Shown here one piece after another: positions 1-7,618 of a stretch of 50,083 bases of DNA. The translations under genes and the position numbers were made by a program. The notes beneath the pieces are model-generated. The model saw only the letters and a list, made by a program, of their open reading frames with translations, ran no database searches and was not told where the DNA came from. The number at the start of each line of letters is the position of its first letter. The first letter of the stretch is position 1. Origin of the DNA: Akkermansia sp. (GTDB taxonomy: Bacteria > Verrucomicrobiota > Verrucomicrobiia > Verrucomicrobiales > Akkermansiaceae); the NCBI GenBank assembly GCA_030536145.1, contig JAUNQN010000018.1:1-50083 (forward strand). The letters are read 5' to 3'.

Positions 1-58
1 GGATTTTTTCAGATGTTGCGCCCAGTATATAGATGAGCGAGGGGAGGGGAATTTTCAG

Positions 59-2206
59 ATGGCTGAGCGTGCTTCCCTTGTGTTATGGAGAAGCGGCGCT
101 GCGTGGCGGCTATCATGTGCTGACAAAACCATGGGGGATGTGGTGCTTTCAGCAGTTACACAGGGAAAGGGGGTTAGGCAAGATTCCACTATTTCCTACC
201 GTTTGGGCTTGAGAAAAGAGTTTACCCAAGAGATGGTCCCAGCATATGCTCTGCGCCTGCTTGCTTTTTTTGAGATGGCAAGCAAGCACCAGGCTGTCAT
301 TAATGCGGGGCTTGAATATGCGCCATTCTTCCATCGTGAAGCCAATTGGCAACTGAATCTCTATTCCCGGGTTTGTGAGGCATCTCGGGGGAGCGGGCGT
401 GTATCCAAGCCGGAGGAGGCTTCAGACGATTGGACAGAGGCTTTCCGCAAGGTGGCAGAGGGCTTGGAAATGCAGCAACGCCTGTTTGCCGACCTCCTCC
501 GTGACTATGAACTTGTTTGCACGGAAGAGGTGTGGCGCAAGCTGCTTCGCTGGTATTATTCCAACAAGGAAGGCAAGGATATGGTGGATGAATACCGTCA
601 GCTTCCTCCAGAAGTCCTCCCTCTCGTCGACAAGACGGTGGACGGTTTAGCCGACATGGAGATGCCGCCCATACTGGAGTTTCTGAAATCTGAGCCGGAT
701 AAGCCCATTGCACAGCTGCGCCCTTCCGCCGAATCCGAACAGAAAGAAATGAAGATGACACTGGCAAAGTTGCTTGGGCTGCCAGATCGGGATAAGCTAC
801 TTACAAAATCCAAGCCCAAGTATGTGGAGGTGAAGGCTTGGCAGAAGGATGGCGGGGCTTTTCGCGTGACGGACGAATCCTGGCGCCCCCTGCATAACAA
901 GATTTGGCAGGAGGCATGGAAGGATAAGAATACGGCGATTGTTGCCTGCGAATCCTTGGTCGTGAAGAAATCTACGGATGATTATAAGTCGACCCCCAAA
1001 TACTATTTAAGCCTTGATGATACCTATGCAGTATACAAAAATAATAACACGATTGACCTCGTGACTAGGTTAGGCAGGCTCCTAGGTGCCTGCGGGGTGC
1101 CCAACGAGGATGTGGAGCTGTGTTTCCTTACTAATGCGCCGGGTAGCCAGGAGACAGAGAGGGATGTGGATCAGTCCCCCCCTAGCGATGCTGAGGAGCA
1201 CTCGCAGCCAAAGACGGATGTAGATCTGAATACCATCCTGTACGGGCCGCCCGGCACAGGCAAGACCTACCACACGATGGCCTATGCGGTGGCTATCTGT
1301 GACGGGCGTCGCCTAGCGGATGTAAAGGAAGAAGCTGGAAAGGTTGTGCAGCCCCGGTTCCGTGAACTGATGGATGCCGGGCGCATAGGCTTTGTAACTT
1401 TCCACCAGAGCTACGAATATGGTGATTTCATGGAAGGGTTGGCTCCTGAGGTGAAGGACGGGGCTGTGACCTATACGGTGAAGCCCGGGGCGTTCTTGAA
1501 ATTTTGTCGAGAGTGCGGGGATGAGCCGTGCGTCTTCATTATAGATGAAATCAACCGCGGCAATATCTCCAAGATACTTGGTGAGCTGATTACCCTGGTG
1601 GAGCCTTCCAAGCGCGATACGCAGTTTGTAACGTTGCCTGTTTCCGGGGAGCGTTTTACTGTGCCGTCCAATGTATATCTGCTGGGCACTATGAATACGG
1701 CGGACCGCTCCCTGGCCATGATGGATACGGCCCTGCGCCGCCGTTTCGACTTTGTTCGCATGGATCCTGAGCCGGAGTTGCTGCGCGAAAATGCAGAAGG
1801 GGTGGATGTGCCCCACATAATAGGGGTGGATGTGCCCCACATGTTGAAAACTATGAATGAGCGCATCAGTTGGCTGCTGGATGCGGAGCATACCCTGGGC
1901 CACGCCCTGTTCTGGGAGGTGCGTGACAATCCGACGCTGGAGCAACTGGGGCATATTTTCCGCAAGAAGGTGATTCCCCTGCTGCAGGAGTATTTCCATG
2001 ATGATGACCGCAAGGTGAAGCTGGTGCTGGGTGGGAGCCCTATGCTGGAGCAAGCAAAGGTGAGGTCCGGGTTGTTTGCATCAGAAGATACGGACCAGTT
2101 GCCGGAGCGGTATGCCGTGCTTGCTGCGGATAAAGACTTGTGGAACGATGCTGCCACCTATACGGCTATCTACTCAGGCGTGGAAAAGCAGAATGAACAG
2201 GGTTGA
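59..2206 (+). CDS. mcrB: McrB-type AAA+ GTPase of a McrBC restriction system
   Basis: Motor and recognition subunit of a modification-dependent restriction system; McrB-type rings hydrolyse GTP and translocate DNA so that McrC can cut. The 715-residue protein has an unrecognised N-terminal half (about 1-390), probably the target-recognition part, then an AAA+ domain: Walker A GPPGTGKT near residue 400, FHQSYEYGDFMEGL, Walker B FIIDEINRGNISK, and the McrB signature MNTADRSL followed by ALRRRF. A purine-rich ribosome site (GAGGGGAGGGGA) lies 8 bases before the chosen ATG. The frame stays open to the window edge, so a longer N-terminus cannot be excluded. It overlaps mcrC by 14 bases. GC is lower than in the core genes of the window, as expected for a mobile defence locus. 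Confidence 0.9.
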   Translation: MAERASLVLWRSGAAWRLSCADKTMGDVVLSAVTQGKGVRQDSTISYRLGLRKEFTQEMVPAYALRLLAFFEMASKHQAVINAGLEYAPFFHREANWQLNLYSRVCEASRGSGRVSKPEEASDDWTEAFRKVAEGLEMQQRLFADLLRDYELVCTEEVWRKLLRWYYSNKEGKDMVDEYRQLPPEVLPLVDKTVDGLADMEMPPILEFLKSEPDKPIAQLRPSAESEQKEMKMTLAKLLGLPDRDKLLTKSKPKYVEVKAWQKDGGAFRVTDESWRPLHNKIWQEAWKDKNTAIVACESLVVKKSTDDYKSTPKYYLSLDDTYAVYKNNNTIDLVTRLGRLLGACGVPNEDVELCFLTNAPGSQETERDVDQSPPSDAEEHSQPKTDVDLNTILYGPPGTGKTYHTMAYAVAICDGRRLADVKEEAGKVVQPRFRELMDAGRIGFVTFHQSYEYGDFMEGLAPEVKDGAVTYTVKPGAFLKFCRECGDEPCVFIIDEINRGNISKILGELITLVEPSKRDTQFVTLPVSGERFTVPSNVYLLGTMNTADRSLAMMDTALRRRFDFVRMDPEPELLRENAEGVDVPHIIGVDVPHMLKTMNERISWLLDAEHTLGHALFWEVRDNPTLEQLGHIFRKKVIPLLQEYFHDDDRKVKLVLGGSPMLEQAKVRSGLFASEDTDQLPERYAVLAADKDLWNDAATYTAIYSGVEKQNEQG
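1799..1846 (+). repeat. 24-bp in-frame tandem duplication inside mcrB
   Basis: Two adjacent 24-base units start at 1799 and 1823; their first 20 bases (GGGGTGGATGTGCCCCACAT) are identical. They encode GVDVPHII and GVDVPHML, so the duplication adds eight residues without shifting the frame. It lies in the C-terminal part of the AAA+ region. It looks like a recent slippage event. Confidence 0.85.
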
Positions 2207-3509
2207 GACATACTCGGAGTTTGACTGCCTGGTGCCGGACAAGGCCTTGGAAGACCCTGTGCGCGGTATCTGCTATTGCGCGTCCTTCAACGATTTGCGG
2301 GATTTTGTACTCTCTGCCGACGCTGCGGATGGTTTTTTCCGATATGCCAAGCGCCGCGGCCTGGGGGAGTGTATAACCTTGCAGAACTACGTGGGTACCA
2401 TTCGCTTTGCAGACGGCAAGCAGCTGGAGATACTGCCGAAGATATGCAAGGGATCGGAGGCTGCGTCTGGCCGTGCGCGCGCCCTGGTACTGGAGATGCT
2501 GCGCTGCCTGCGGGATGCACCTTTCCAGGTATCCGGTACGGCGCAGTTGCGCACGGCGCAAATGAGCCTCCTGGAGGTGTTCATCCGCATGTTCCTGGAT
2601 GAGGTACAGCGGTTGGTGCGAGACGGCATACGCGCTGATTATGTGTCCCTACGCGGTAACCTGAACCGTGGCCGTGGCCGTATTTTGCCGGCGGGGCAGC
2701 TGCGGCACAACCTGCTGCACCCGGAACGACTTTTCTGCGCATATGACGAGTATTTGCCGGACAGCGCGGAGAACCGCTTGGTGAAGGCCACGATGCACAC
2801 CCTGCTCCGCCAGGCCGGGGTCTATGCCCTGCAGCGGGATATCCACCGCCTGTTGGCGTATTTTGACGACGTGAGCGATACTGTGGCTTATGCTGCAGAG
2901 TTTGCCCGCGTGCGCCAAGACCGCAACCGCCGGGAGTACAGCCGGCTCATGGAGTGGGCACGCGTCTTCCTGCTAGGGAAGAGCTTTACTAATTACGCCG
3001 GCACCAACCACGCCCAGGCGCTCTTGTTTCCCATGGAGCGCTTGTTTGAGGATTACGTAGCCCACCACGTGCGCCGTCATTTCTCCGCGTCCGGCTGGCA
3101 AGTCACCGCGCAGGACTGCTCCGCCTACCTGTTCGAGAATGTCGAGAATACGGAGAAGCGCTCCTTTCGGCTCAAGCCGGACCTGGTGCTGCGCTGCGGG
3201 GAGCAGACCGTGGTGATGGATACCAAGTGGAAGCTGCTCAGCCGGGACCAGATCAAACATTTCGGCGTATCTCAGGAAGACATGTACCAGATGTGCACAT
3301 ACGCCGCGTGTTTCAGCGCCAGTCATGTGTATTTGCTTTATCCACGCCAGGAGTGGATGAAGTGCGATACCCCTGTTTTCCGGTACTCCAGCTCTCCTAC
3401 TGGGGCCACTGTCACGCTGTTCCCGTTGAATTGGCAGGTCGAGAAAGGCATGGAAGCCAGCCTGCAGGCGCTGAATGATGACATGGCTGGCAGCTTTCCC
3501 GCTTGCTAG
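2193..3509 (+). CDS. mcrC: McrC-type nuclease subunit
   Basis: Partner nuclease of McrB. The 438-residue protein ends in a PD-(D/E)xK-like core: FRLKPDLVLRCG supplies the first acidic residue and VVMDTKWKLL the D-x-K pair, followed by a DMYQMCTYA helix typical of McrC/LlaJI-type nucleases. The ATG at 2193 was chosen because it gives the usual McrC N-terminus (MNRVETYSEF) and a 14-base overlap with mcrB, a normal translational-coupling arrangement. Its stop codon (3507-3509) lies inside the promoter of the next gene. No methyltransferase is adjacent, as expected for a system that cuts modified DNA. Confidence 0.88.
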   Translation: MNRVETYSEFDCLVPDKALEDPVRGICYCASFNDLRDFVLSADAADGFFRYAKRRGLGECITLQNYVGTIRFADGKQLEILPKICKGSEAASGRARALVLEMLRCLRDAPFQVSGTAQLRTAQMSLLEVFIRMFLDEVQRLVRDGIRADYVSLRGNLNRGRGRILPAGQLRHNLLHPERLFCAYDEYLPDSAENRLVKATMHTLLRQAGVYALQRDIHRLLAYFDDVSDTVAYAAEFARVRQDRNRREYSRLMEWARVFLLGKSFTNYAGTNHAQALLFPMERLFEDYVAHHVRRHFSASGWQVTAQDCSAYLFENVENTEKRSFRLKPDLVLRCGEQTVVMDTKWKLLSRDQIKHFGVSQEDMYQMCTYAACFSASHVYLLYPRQEWMKCDTPVFRYSSSPTGATVTLFPLNWQVEKGMEASLQALNDDMAGSFPAC

Positions 3510-3531
3510 CCCGAGGCTGCTTTTCTATAAT
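3503..3531 (+). promoter_or_regulatory. sigma70 promoter, -10 ends 7 bases before the start codon
   Basis: TTGCTA at 3503, 17-base spacer, perfect TATAAT at 3526-3531. The metallophosphoesterase ATG is at 3539, so transcription should start on or next to the start codon. The -35 box overlaps the mcrC stop codon. Confidence 0.75.
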
Positions 3532-3538
3532 CTGCGCC

Positions 3539-4696
3539 ATGCGGATGGTCTTTATTGTCTACGCCATGATGTTCCTGTATATCACCCTGCGGGTGGTGTG
3601 GCCGCTGCCTGTGCGGTGGTGGTGGAAGCTGCTGTTGGCGGTGCCGCTGGCAGCGGGCGCATTCAAGTTTTCCATCCTGCACCGGGTGAATCCGGCAGGG
3701 CGGTATTTTGCGCCGGATGTGGATGCGGGCTTGCTGCTGCCGCTTACCTGGCTGAATGTGTTCCTTATCCTGTGCTCCATGCTCCTGCTGATGGCAGAGC
3801 TGCCGCGGCTGGTGGCGTGGTGTATCCTGCGCCGGCGCGGTTTGCAGGGCAGTGAGGGGGCGCTGCGCGCGCGCCGGTGGGTGAACGGAGCCCTGGCTGC
3901 CTTGGCTGCGTTGGCTACCTCTGTGGGTATGTACCAGGCTTTCTCTGCGCCCCGTGTGCATGAACTGGAGCTGGAGATTCCGGGCATGGCGGCGGATGCC
4001 CCGCCGGTAACGGTGGCCTTGCTGGCGGATTTGCATGCGGATACGGTGAAGCGTGAACCGTATTTCCGCGCCCTGATGGAGCAGGTGAATGCCCTGGGGG
4101 CGGATGCCGTGGTGATTTCCGGGGATTTTGTGGATGGTTCACTGGCTGCGCGCGGCCGGGATTTGGCCCCGCTGGCGGGGTTGCGCGCTCCGCTGGGTGT
4201 TTTCGGCGTGCCCGGCAACCATGATTACGGCTCCGGCTATGCGGAGTGGATGGAGTTTTTCTCCCGCTGCGGCGTCCGCATGCTGCCGAATGCGCATGCG
4301 CCGCTGGGGCAGGGGCTTGAGCTGGCGGGGGTAACGGATCCTGCTGCGGAGTGGGCAGGGGAGGAGGGGCCGGACCTGGCCAAGGCGCTTTCCGGTGTGC
4401 CGGCGGGCAAGCCGGTGGTGCTGCTGGCCCACCAGCCTGTGCTGGCTCCGCAGGCGGCGCAGGATTCCCGCGTGGCACTGCAGCTTTCCGGCCACACGCA
4501 CGGCGGCATGTTCCCCGGCCTGGCTCAGATTGTGGCCAAGTACAATGGCGGCTATGTGAACGGGCTGTATTCCCTGGGGCATCTCCGCCTGTACGTTTCC
4601 CCCGGCACCAGCCTGTGGTCCGGCATGCCGGTGAGAATCTTCTGCCCGGGGGAGATAACGCTCATCACGCTCCGCCCGGCCCGGGCGGAAGGGTAA
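3539..4696 (+). CDS. Membrane-anchored calcineurin-like metallophosphoesterase
   Basis: 385 residues. The N-terminal 130 residues hold about four hydrophobic segments. The rest is a metallophosphoesterase with every metal-binding motif in order: LLADLHAD (DxH), ISGDFVDG (GD), VPGNHDYG (GNHD), LLAHQP (H) and LSGHTHGG (GHTH). This is the YaeI/YkuE type; known relatives are dinuclear-metal phosphodiesterases, some acting on lipid A precursors, but the substrate here is unknown. The start at 3539 (alternative ATG 3545) is favoured over the TTG at 3503 because the latter is itself the -35 box. The gene has its own promoter and is probably unrelated to mcrBC. Confidence 0.85.
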   Translation: MRMVFIVYAMMFLYITLRVVWPLPVRWWWKLLLAVPLAAGAFKFSILHRVNPAGRYFAPDVDAGLLLPLTWLNVFLILCSMLLLMAELPRLVAWCILRRRGLQGSEGALRARRWVNGALAALAALATSVGMYQAFSAPRVHELELEIPGMAADAPPVTVALLADLHADTVKREPYFRALMEQVNALGADAVVISGDFVDGSLAARGRDLAPLAGLRAPLGVFGVPGNHDYGSGYAEWMEFFSRCGVRMLPNAHAPLGQGLELAGVTDPAAEWAGEEGPDLAKALSGVPAGKPVVLLAHQPVLAPQAAQDSRVALQLSGHTHGGMFPGLAQIVAKYNGGYVNGLYSLGHLRLYVSPGTSLWSGMPVRIFCPGEITLITLRPARAEG

Positions 4697-4953
4697 TGCG
4701 ATAATGCAGGGGAACCACCCCGCAAAGCGGGGTTCCCCTCTCACGACTGCATAGCGGGTCACCACCACGGTTTGCACCGTGGGCTCATGATGGTGCCGTC
4801 GCCGATGGCGACTAGGATTAGCGAGCCCTACGGGCGCGGAGAAAGATAATCGCTGGTGCGTGCGCATGCAGCCCACAGGGGATTTGGCATATAGGGCAGC
4901 GCCCGCGTATTGGATTTAGACGCTGTATGTTTGTGCTGCATCATCTTGCGCGG
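4697..4953. other. Hairpin-rich intergenic region between convergent genes
   Basis: No gene seen. It contains a strong hairpin at 4709-4738 (GGGGAACC paired with GGTTCCCC), then shorter ones: CCACGG/CCGTGG near 4767, GTCGCC/GGCGAC near 4798 and GCCC/GGGC near 4825. The first can terminate the metallophosphoesterase transcript. The rest is the 3' flank of the convergent PEP-CTERM gene. The segment from 4702 resembles one at 34513. Confidence 0.6.
4709..4738 (+). terminator. Hairpin terminator behind the metallophosphoesterase
   Basis: GGGGAACC with an AC bulge, then CCCGC, loop AAA, then GCGGGGTTCCCC. There is no long T-run, so efficiency is uncertain. It may work in both directions between the convergent genes. 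Confidence 0.55.
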
Positions 4954-7314
4954 TTACGGCCTCGCACGGCGGCGGGCGCAGAGGGCAGCCAGGGCCAGCA
5001 GACCCAGCGTGCCGGTTGCGGGTTCCGGCACCTGGGCGGAGAAGAAGGCGGCGCTGCCGGAGCTTCCCACGTGCTGCAGGCCCTGGATGCGGAGGCTGAT
5101 GCCGTTTGCAAGGTCCACGCCTTCTCCGAAGTCTACCTTCAGGGTATCGGCGCCGGAGGCTTGCATGGCGGCCAGGAGGTCCTCTTGGACCAGGGTGAGA
5201 GAACCGGACAAGGTTCCTGTGTTGAACACGCCGGAGAGGTCCAGCAGGTACTCGGCTGAGGGCGCGTCATTATCCGCCAGCAGGGCTGCGGGGGAACCCA
5301 GGGTGAGGGTAACGCCATCCAGGACGATGGCATCTGCCGTATAGGAGGAATCTACTGCGGTGGTCACATTGCGGAGGCTCAGGGTGCCCTCTGCCTCTAT
5401 CTCCACGGCATCCAGCCGGGCATCTGCCGCCAGAAAATCAGAGTCTGCTGTTATCATGCCGTAGAGCAGGCGTGCATTTGCTCCCATGCCCTGCAGGGAA
5501 CCGGTGGAAAGGGTGATGGCGCGCAGCTCTGCGCCGTCATCATCCCGTGTGCTGCCCACGGCGGTGGAGTTTTCCCCCTGCGTGAATACCACCCCCTGGC
5601 CCGCATACACGGATTCCATGGCATCCAGGGCGATGCTGGTGGTGCCGGAGCTTTCCAGGGAACCGAGGATGGTGATGGGCGCTTCCTCGTCCGCTGCCAG
5701 GTAAAGGATGCCCTCATTCCTTATGCTGCCGCTGATGGATGCCCCCTCATAGCAGTCTGCCAGCTCCATGATGCCGGAGGCTGTATTGATGATGACGGGT
5801 GTGGTGCTGCCCTCTGCTGCGAAGATGGTCACAGATTCCCATATCCCGGCGATGGAGAGGCGGCCGGCGTTGTAGATGGCGGAGCCTTGGCCGGCGGAGT
5901 TGCCTTCCATGGTTACGCTGTCCAGGTCTTGAATCAGCATGGAGCCCTCATTGTAAATGGCGCCGCCGCGGCCTGCCGCCGTGTTCCCGGAGATAACCAG
6001 GTTGGGAAGGGTGTTTTCCGCAGAGATGGAGAGGTAACCGCCTTGTGCGATGCGGATACCGCCGCCGTTCCCGGCGGTTTTGTTGCCGCTGATGGTTGCT
6101 TCCGTATCCTGAACCTGCATGCGCCCGCCCACGGCTAGGCCGGAATCCCCGTTTTGCGTGACGGAGAGCACCTGGCCCTCCACCCCGGCAATGCCTTCCA
6201 CGCGCATGCCGGAGCCGGAGTTGGCGCTGAGGGTGGTGCCGTGCAGCTCTGCCGTGCCGCTGTGCTCCACGGAAAGGCCCGTGCCTTCTGCTCCGGTGAT
6301 GGTCAGCCCTGTACCCTGGGCGGCGGCAAGCAGCAGGCCTTCTCCCACGGTCACGGTGCGGGATACCTGTGTGTCCGCGTTCAGCGCCAGGCTGGCGGCC
6401 AGCACGCCGCTCTCCGGCAGGATGCTGCGGTCTGCTGCGGCCTGGGCGGTGCCTTGCGGCGTGTCTATACCGGTTACGGATTTGATGCAGAAGGATTCCT
6501 TGGCGTACAGGCTGTCCCGGTCGTTTGAACTCAGGTACAGGCGCCCGTCGCTCACGTTGACATCCAGTTTCACCAGGCCGCTGATGCTGTCTGCGGAGTC
6601 GGTCACGTACAGGGATTGGATGATGCCGTTTGCATCCGTCTCATACCCCCAGCAGGTCAGGGCGTGCATGGTGGTAATGGAGTTCACGGTATCATAGCTG
6701 TAAATACCCAGCCCGGCGGCCTGGCCCTTGTATTGGAATACCTGGTCCAGCCCGGATTTCAGCTCAGCGGCGCTCACCTGGCGGCCCACGTTGTTCCCCG
6801 TGCGCACGGAGAAGTCCGTGCCGTAGGTATCGGTGAAGCAGGGCTTGGCGCCATTGTCCGTCACGTCATCGGAAAGCACGGAATTGCCGAAAACCGTGTT
6901 GTAGTACCCGCTGTTGCGGTCGGCATGTAGCTTGGCCTCGTTGACGGGGGCGGTGATGGTGCCGAAAGCCATCTGGTACTCCCCGCCCTGGAACCACCAT
7001 GTCAGGCCGTTGGGGATGTAGGAGCAGCCGTCCAGCTTCCAGCCCTGCAGGAAGGCATCATACACCGCGCCGGAGCGGCCTATGGCCGTTCCGCTGCCGT
7101 TTGCCGGCGTTTCCCCGGCATCATGCGTATCATAGTACACATCCTGCCATGCCTGTATCAGGTTGGCATCCACCGCAGCCCAGCTCATCCAGCGGTCCAC
7201 GCCGTTCACGCCGGATTGCTCCACGTCACACACGCAGGCGTCTGCCAGTTTGATTTCTGCGTGGGCGGCGGCGCAGCACAGCAGCAGCGCCATGGCGGTG
7301 GGGCGTATCTTCAT
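4954..7314 (-). CDS. PEP-CTERM protein A with an IdeS-like head lacking the catalytic Cys
   Basis: 786-residue exported protein: signal peptide (about 1-19), a globular head (about 20-260), right-handed beta-helix or autotransporter-like repeats (about 290-740, with GNGGGIRI and GGAIYNEG turns), and a C-terminal PEP-CTERM tail starting VPEPATGT. The head aligns by eye with proteins B (29402) and C (32143), which resemble IdeS/Mac cysteine proteases. The nucleophile position is Ser44 (WMSWAAVDANLI, versus LCWAASSSNLI in C). His217 (MHALTCWG) and Asp239 (YVTDSADS) are kept. The GWYD...K segment before the nucleophile is missing. It may be a pseudoenzyme or a binding protein. The ATG at 7314 was chosen because the longer reading frame starts inside the promoter. 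Confidence 0.75.
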   Translation of the reverse strand: MKIRPTAMALLLCCAAAHAEIKLADACVCDVEQSGVNGVDRWMSWAAVDANLIQAWQDVYYDTHDAGETPANGSGTAIGRSGAVYDAFLQGWKLDGCSYIPNGLTWWFQGGEYQMAFGTITAPVNEAKLHADRNSGYYNTVFGNSVLSDDVTDNGAKPCFTDTYGTDFSVRTGNNVGRQVSAAELKSGLDQVFQYKGQAAGLGIYSYDTVNSITTMHALTCWGYETDANGIIQSLYVTDSADSISGLVKLDVNVSDGRLYLSSNDRDSLYAKESFCIKSVTGIDTPQGTAQAAADRSILPESGVLAASLALNADTQVSRTVTVGEGLLLAAAQGTGLTITGAEGTGLSVEHSGTAELHGTTLSANSGSGMRVEGIAGVEGQVLSVTQNGDSGLAVGGRMQVQDTEATISGNKTAGNGGGIRIAQGGYLSISAENTLPNLVISGNTAAGRGGAIYNEGSMLIQDLDSVTMEGNSAGQGSAIYNAGRLSIAGIWESVTIFAAEGSTTPVIINTASGIMELADCYEGASISGSIRNEGILYLAADEEAPITILGSLESSGTTSIALDAMESVYAGQGVVFTQGENSTAVGSTRDDDGAELRAITLSTGSLQGMGANARLLYGMITADSDFLAADARLDAVEIEAEGTLSLRNVTTAVDSSYTADAIVLDGVTLTLGSPAALLADNDAPSAEYLLDLSGVFNTGTLSGSLTLVQEDLLAAMQASGADTLKVDFGEGVDLANGISLRIQGLQHVGSSGSAAFFSAQVPEPATGTLGLLALAALCARRRARP

Positions 7315-7320
7315 GGCCCG

Positions 7321-7349
7321 AATGTACAACGGTTCCAAGGAAAAGTCAA
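7321..7349 (-). promoter_or_regulatory. sigma70 promoter of PEP-CTERM protein A
   Basis: On the minus strand: TTGACT (7349-7344), 17-base spacer, TACATT (7326-7321). Only 6 bases separate it from the ATG at 7314, predicting a leaderless mRNA. Confidence 0.75.
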
Positions 7350-7363
7350 TACTGGGTAAGCAA

Positions 7364-7390
7364 AAACCGCTTGCGGAAGCAAGCGGTTTC
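7364..7390 (-). terminator. Terminator of tRNA-fMet
   Basis: Perfect 11-bp stem (AAACCGCTTGC/GCAAGCGGTTT) with a 4-base loop, followed on the minus strand by a T-rich stretch. It lies just downstream of the tRNA. Confidence 0.85.
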
Positions 7391-7395
7391 TTGAG

Positions 7396-7469
7396 TTGCG
7401 GGAGCAGGATTTGAACCTGCGGCCTTCAGGTTATGAGCCTGACGAGCTACCTGGCTGCTCCATCCCGCG
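7396..7469 (-). tRNA. Initiator tRNA-Met (CAT)
   Basis: 74-nt cloverleaf without an encoded CCA. The acceptor stem has C1 opposite A72, the unpaired first position typical of bacterial initiator tRNA. The anticodon loop is TCATAAC with a GC-rich stem, and the T-loop is TTCAAAT. It has its own promoter and terminator. Confidence 0.95.
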
Positions 7470-7483
7470 ATTGGTACGGGCTC

Positions 7484-7512
7484 ATTATACAGTATTTTTT
7501 GAGCTGCGTCAA
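7484..7512 (-). promoter_or_regulatory. Promoter of tRNA-fMet
   Basis: Minus strand TTGACG (7512-7507), 17-base spacer, consensus TATAAT (7489-7484). It lies 14 bases upstream of the mature tRNA 5' end. Confidence 0.85.
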
Positions 7513-7550
7513 GCTAAATCCGCTATTTTGTTTGATTTTTTTGCAAAAAA

Positions 7551-7592
7551 GTGCAAAAAAAAGCGCCCACCTGCGGGGCAGGGGGCGCTTTT
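7551..7592 (-). terminator. Terminator of the acyl-CoA synthetase gene
   Basis: Minus strand hairpin AAAAGCGCCC/GGGCGCTTTT with a 14-base apical region, followed by at least eight T. Confidence 0.85.
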
Positions 7593-7618
7593 GGGGAACG
7601 GGTGTTGCCCGCCGGTGC

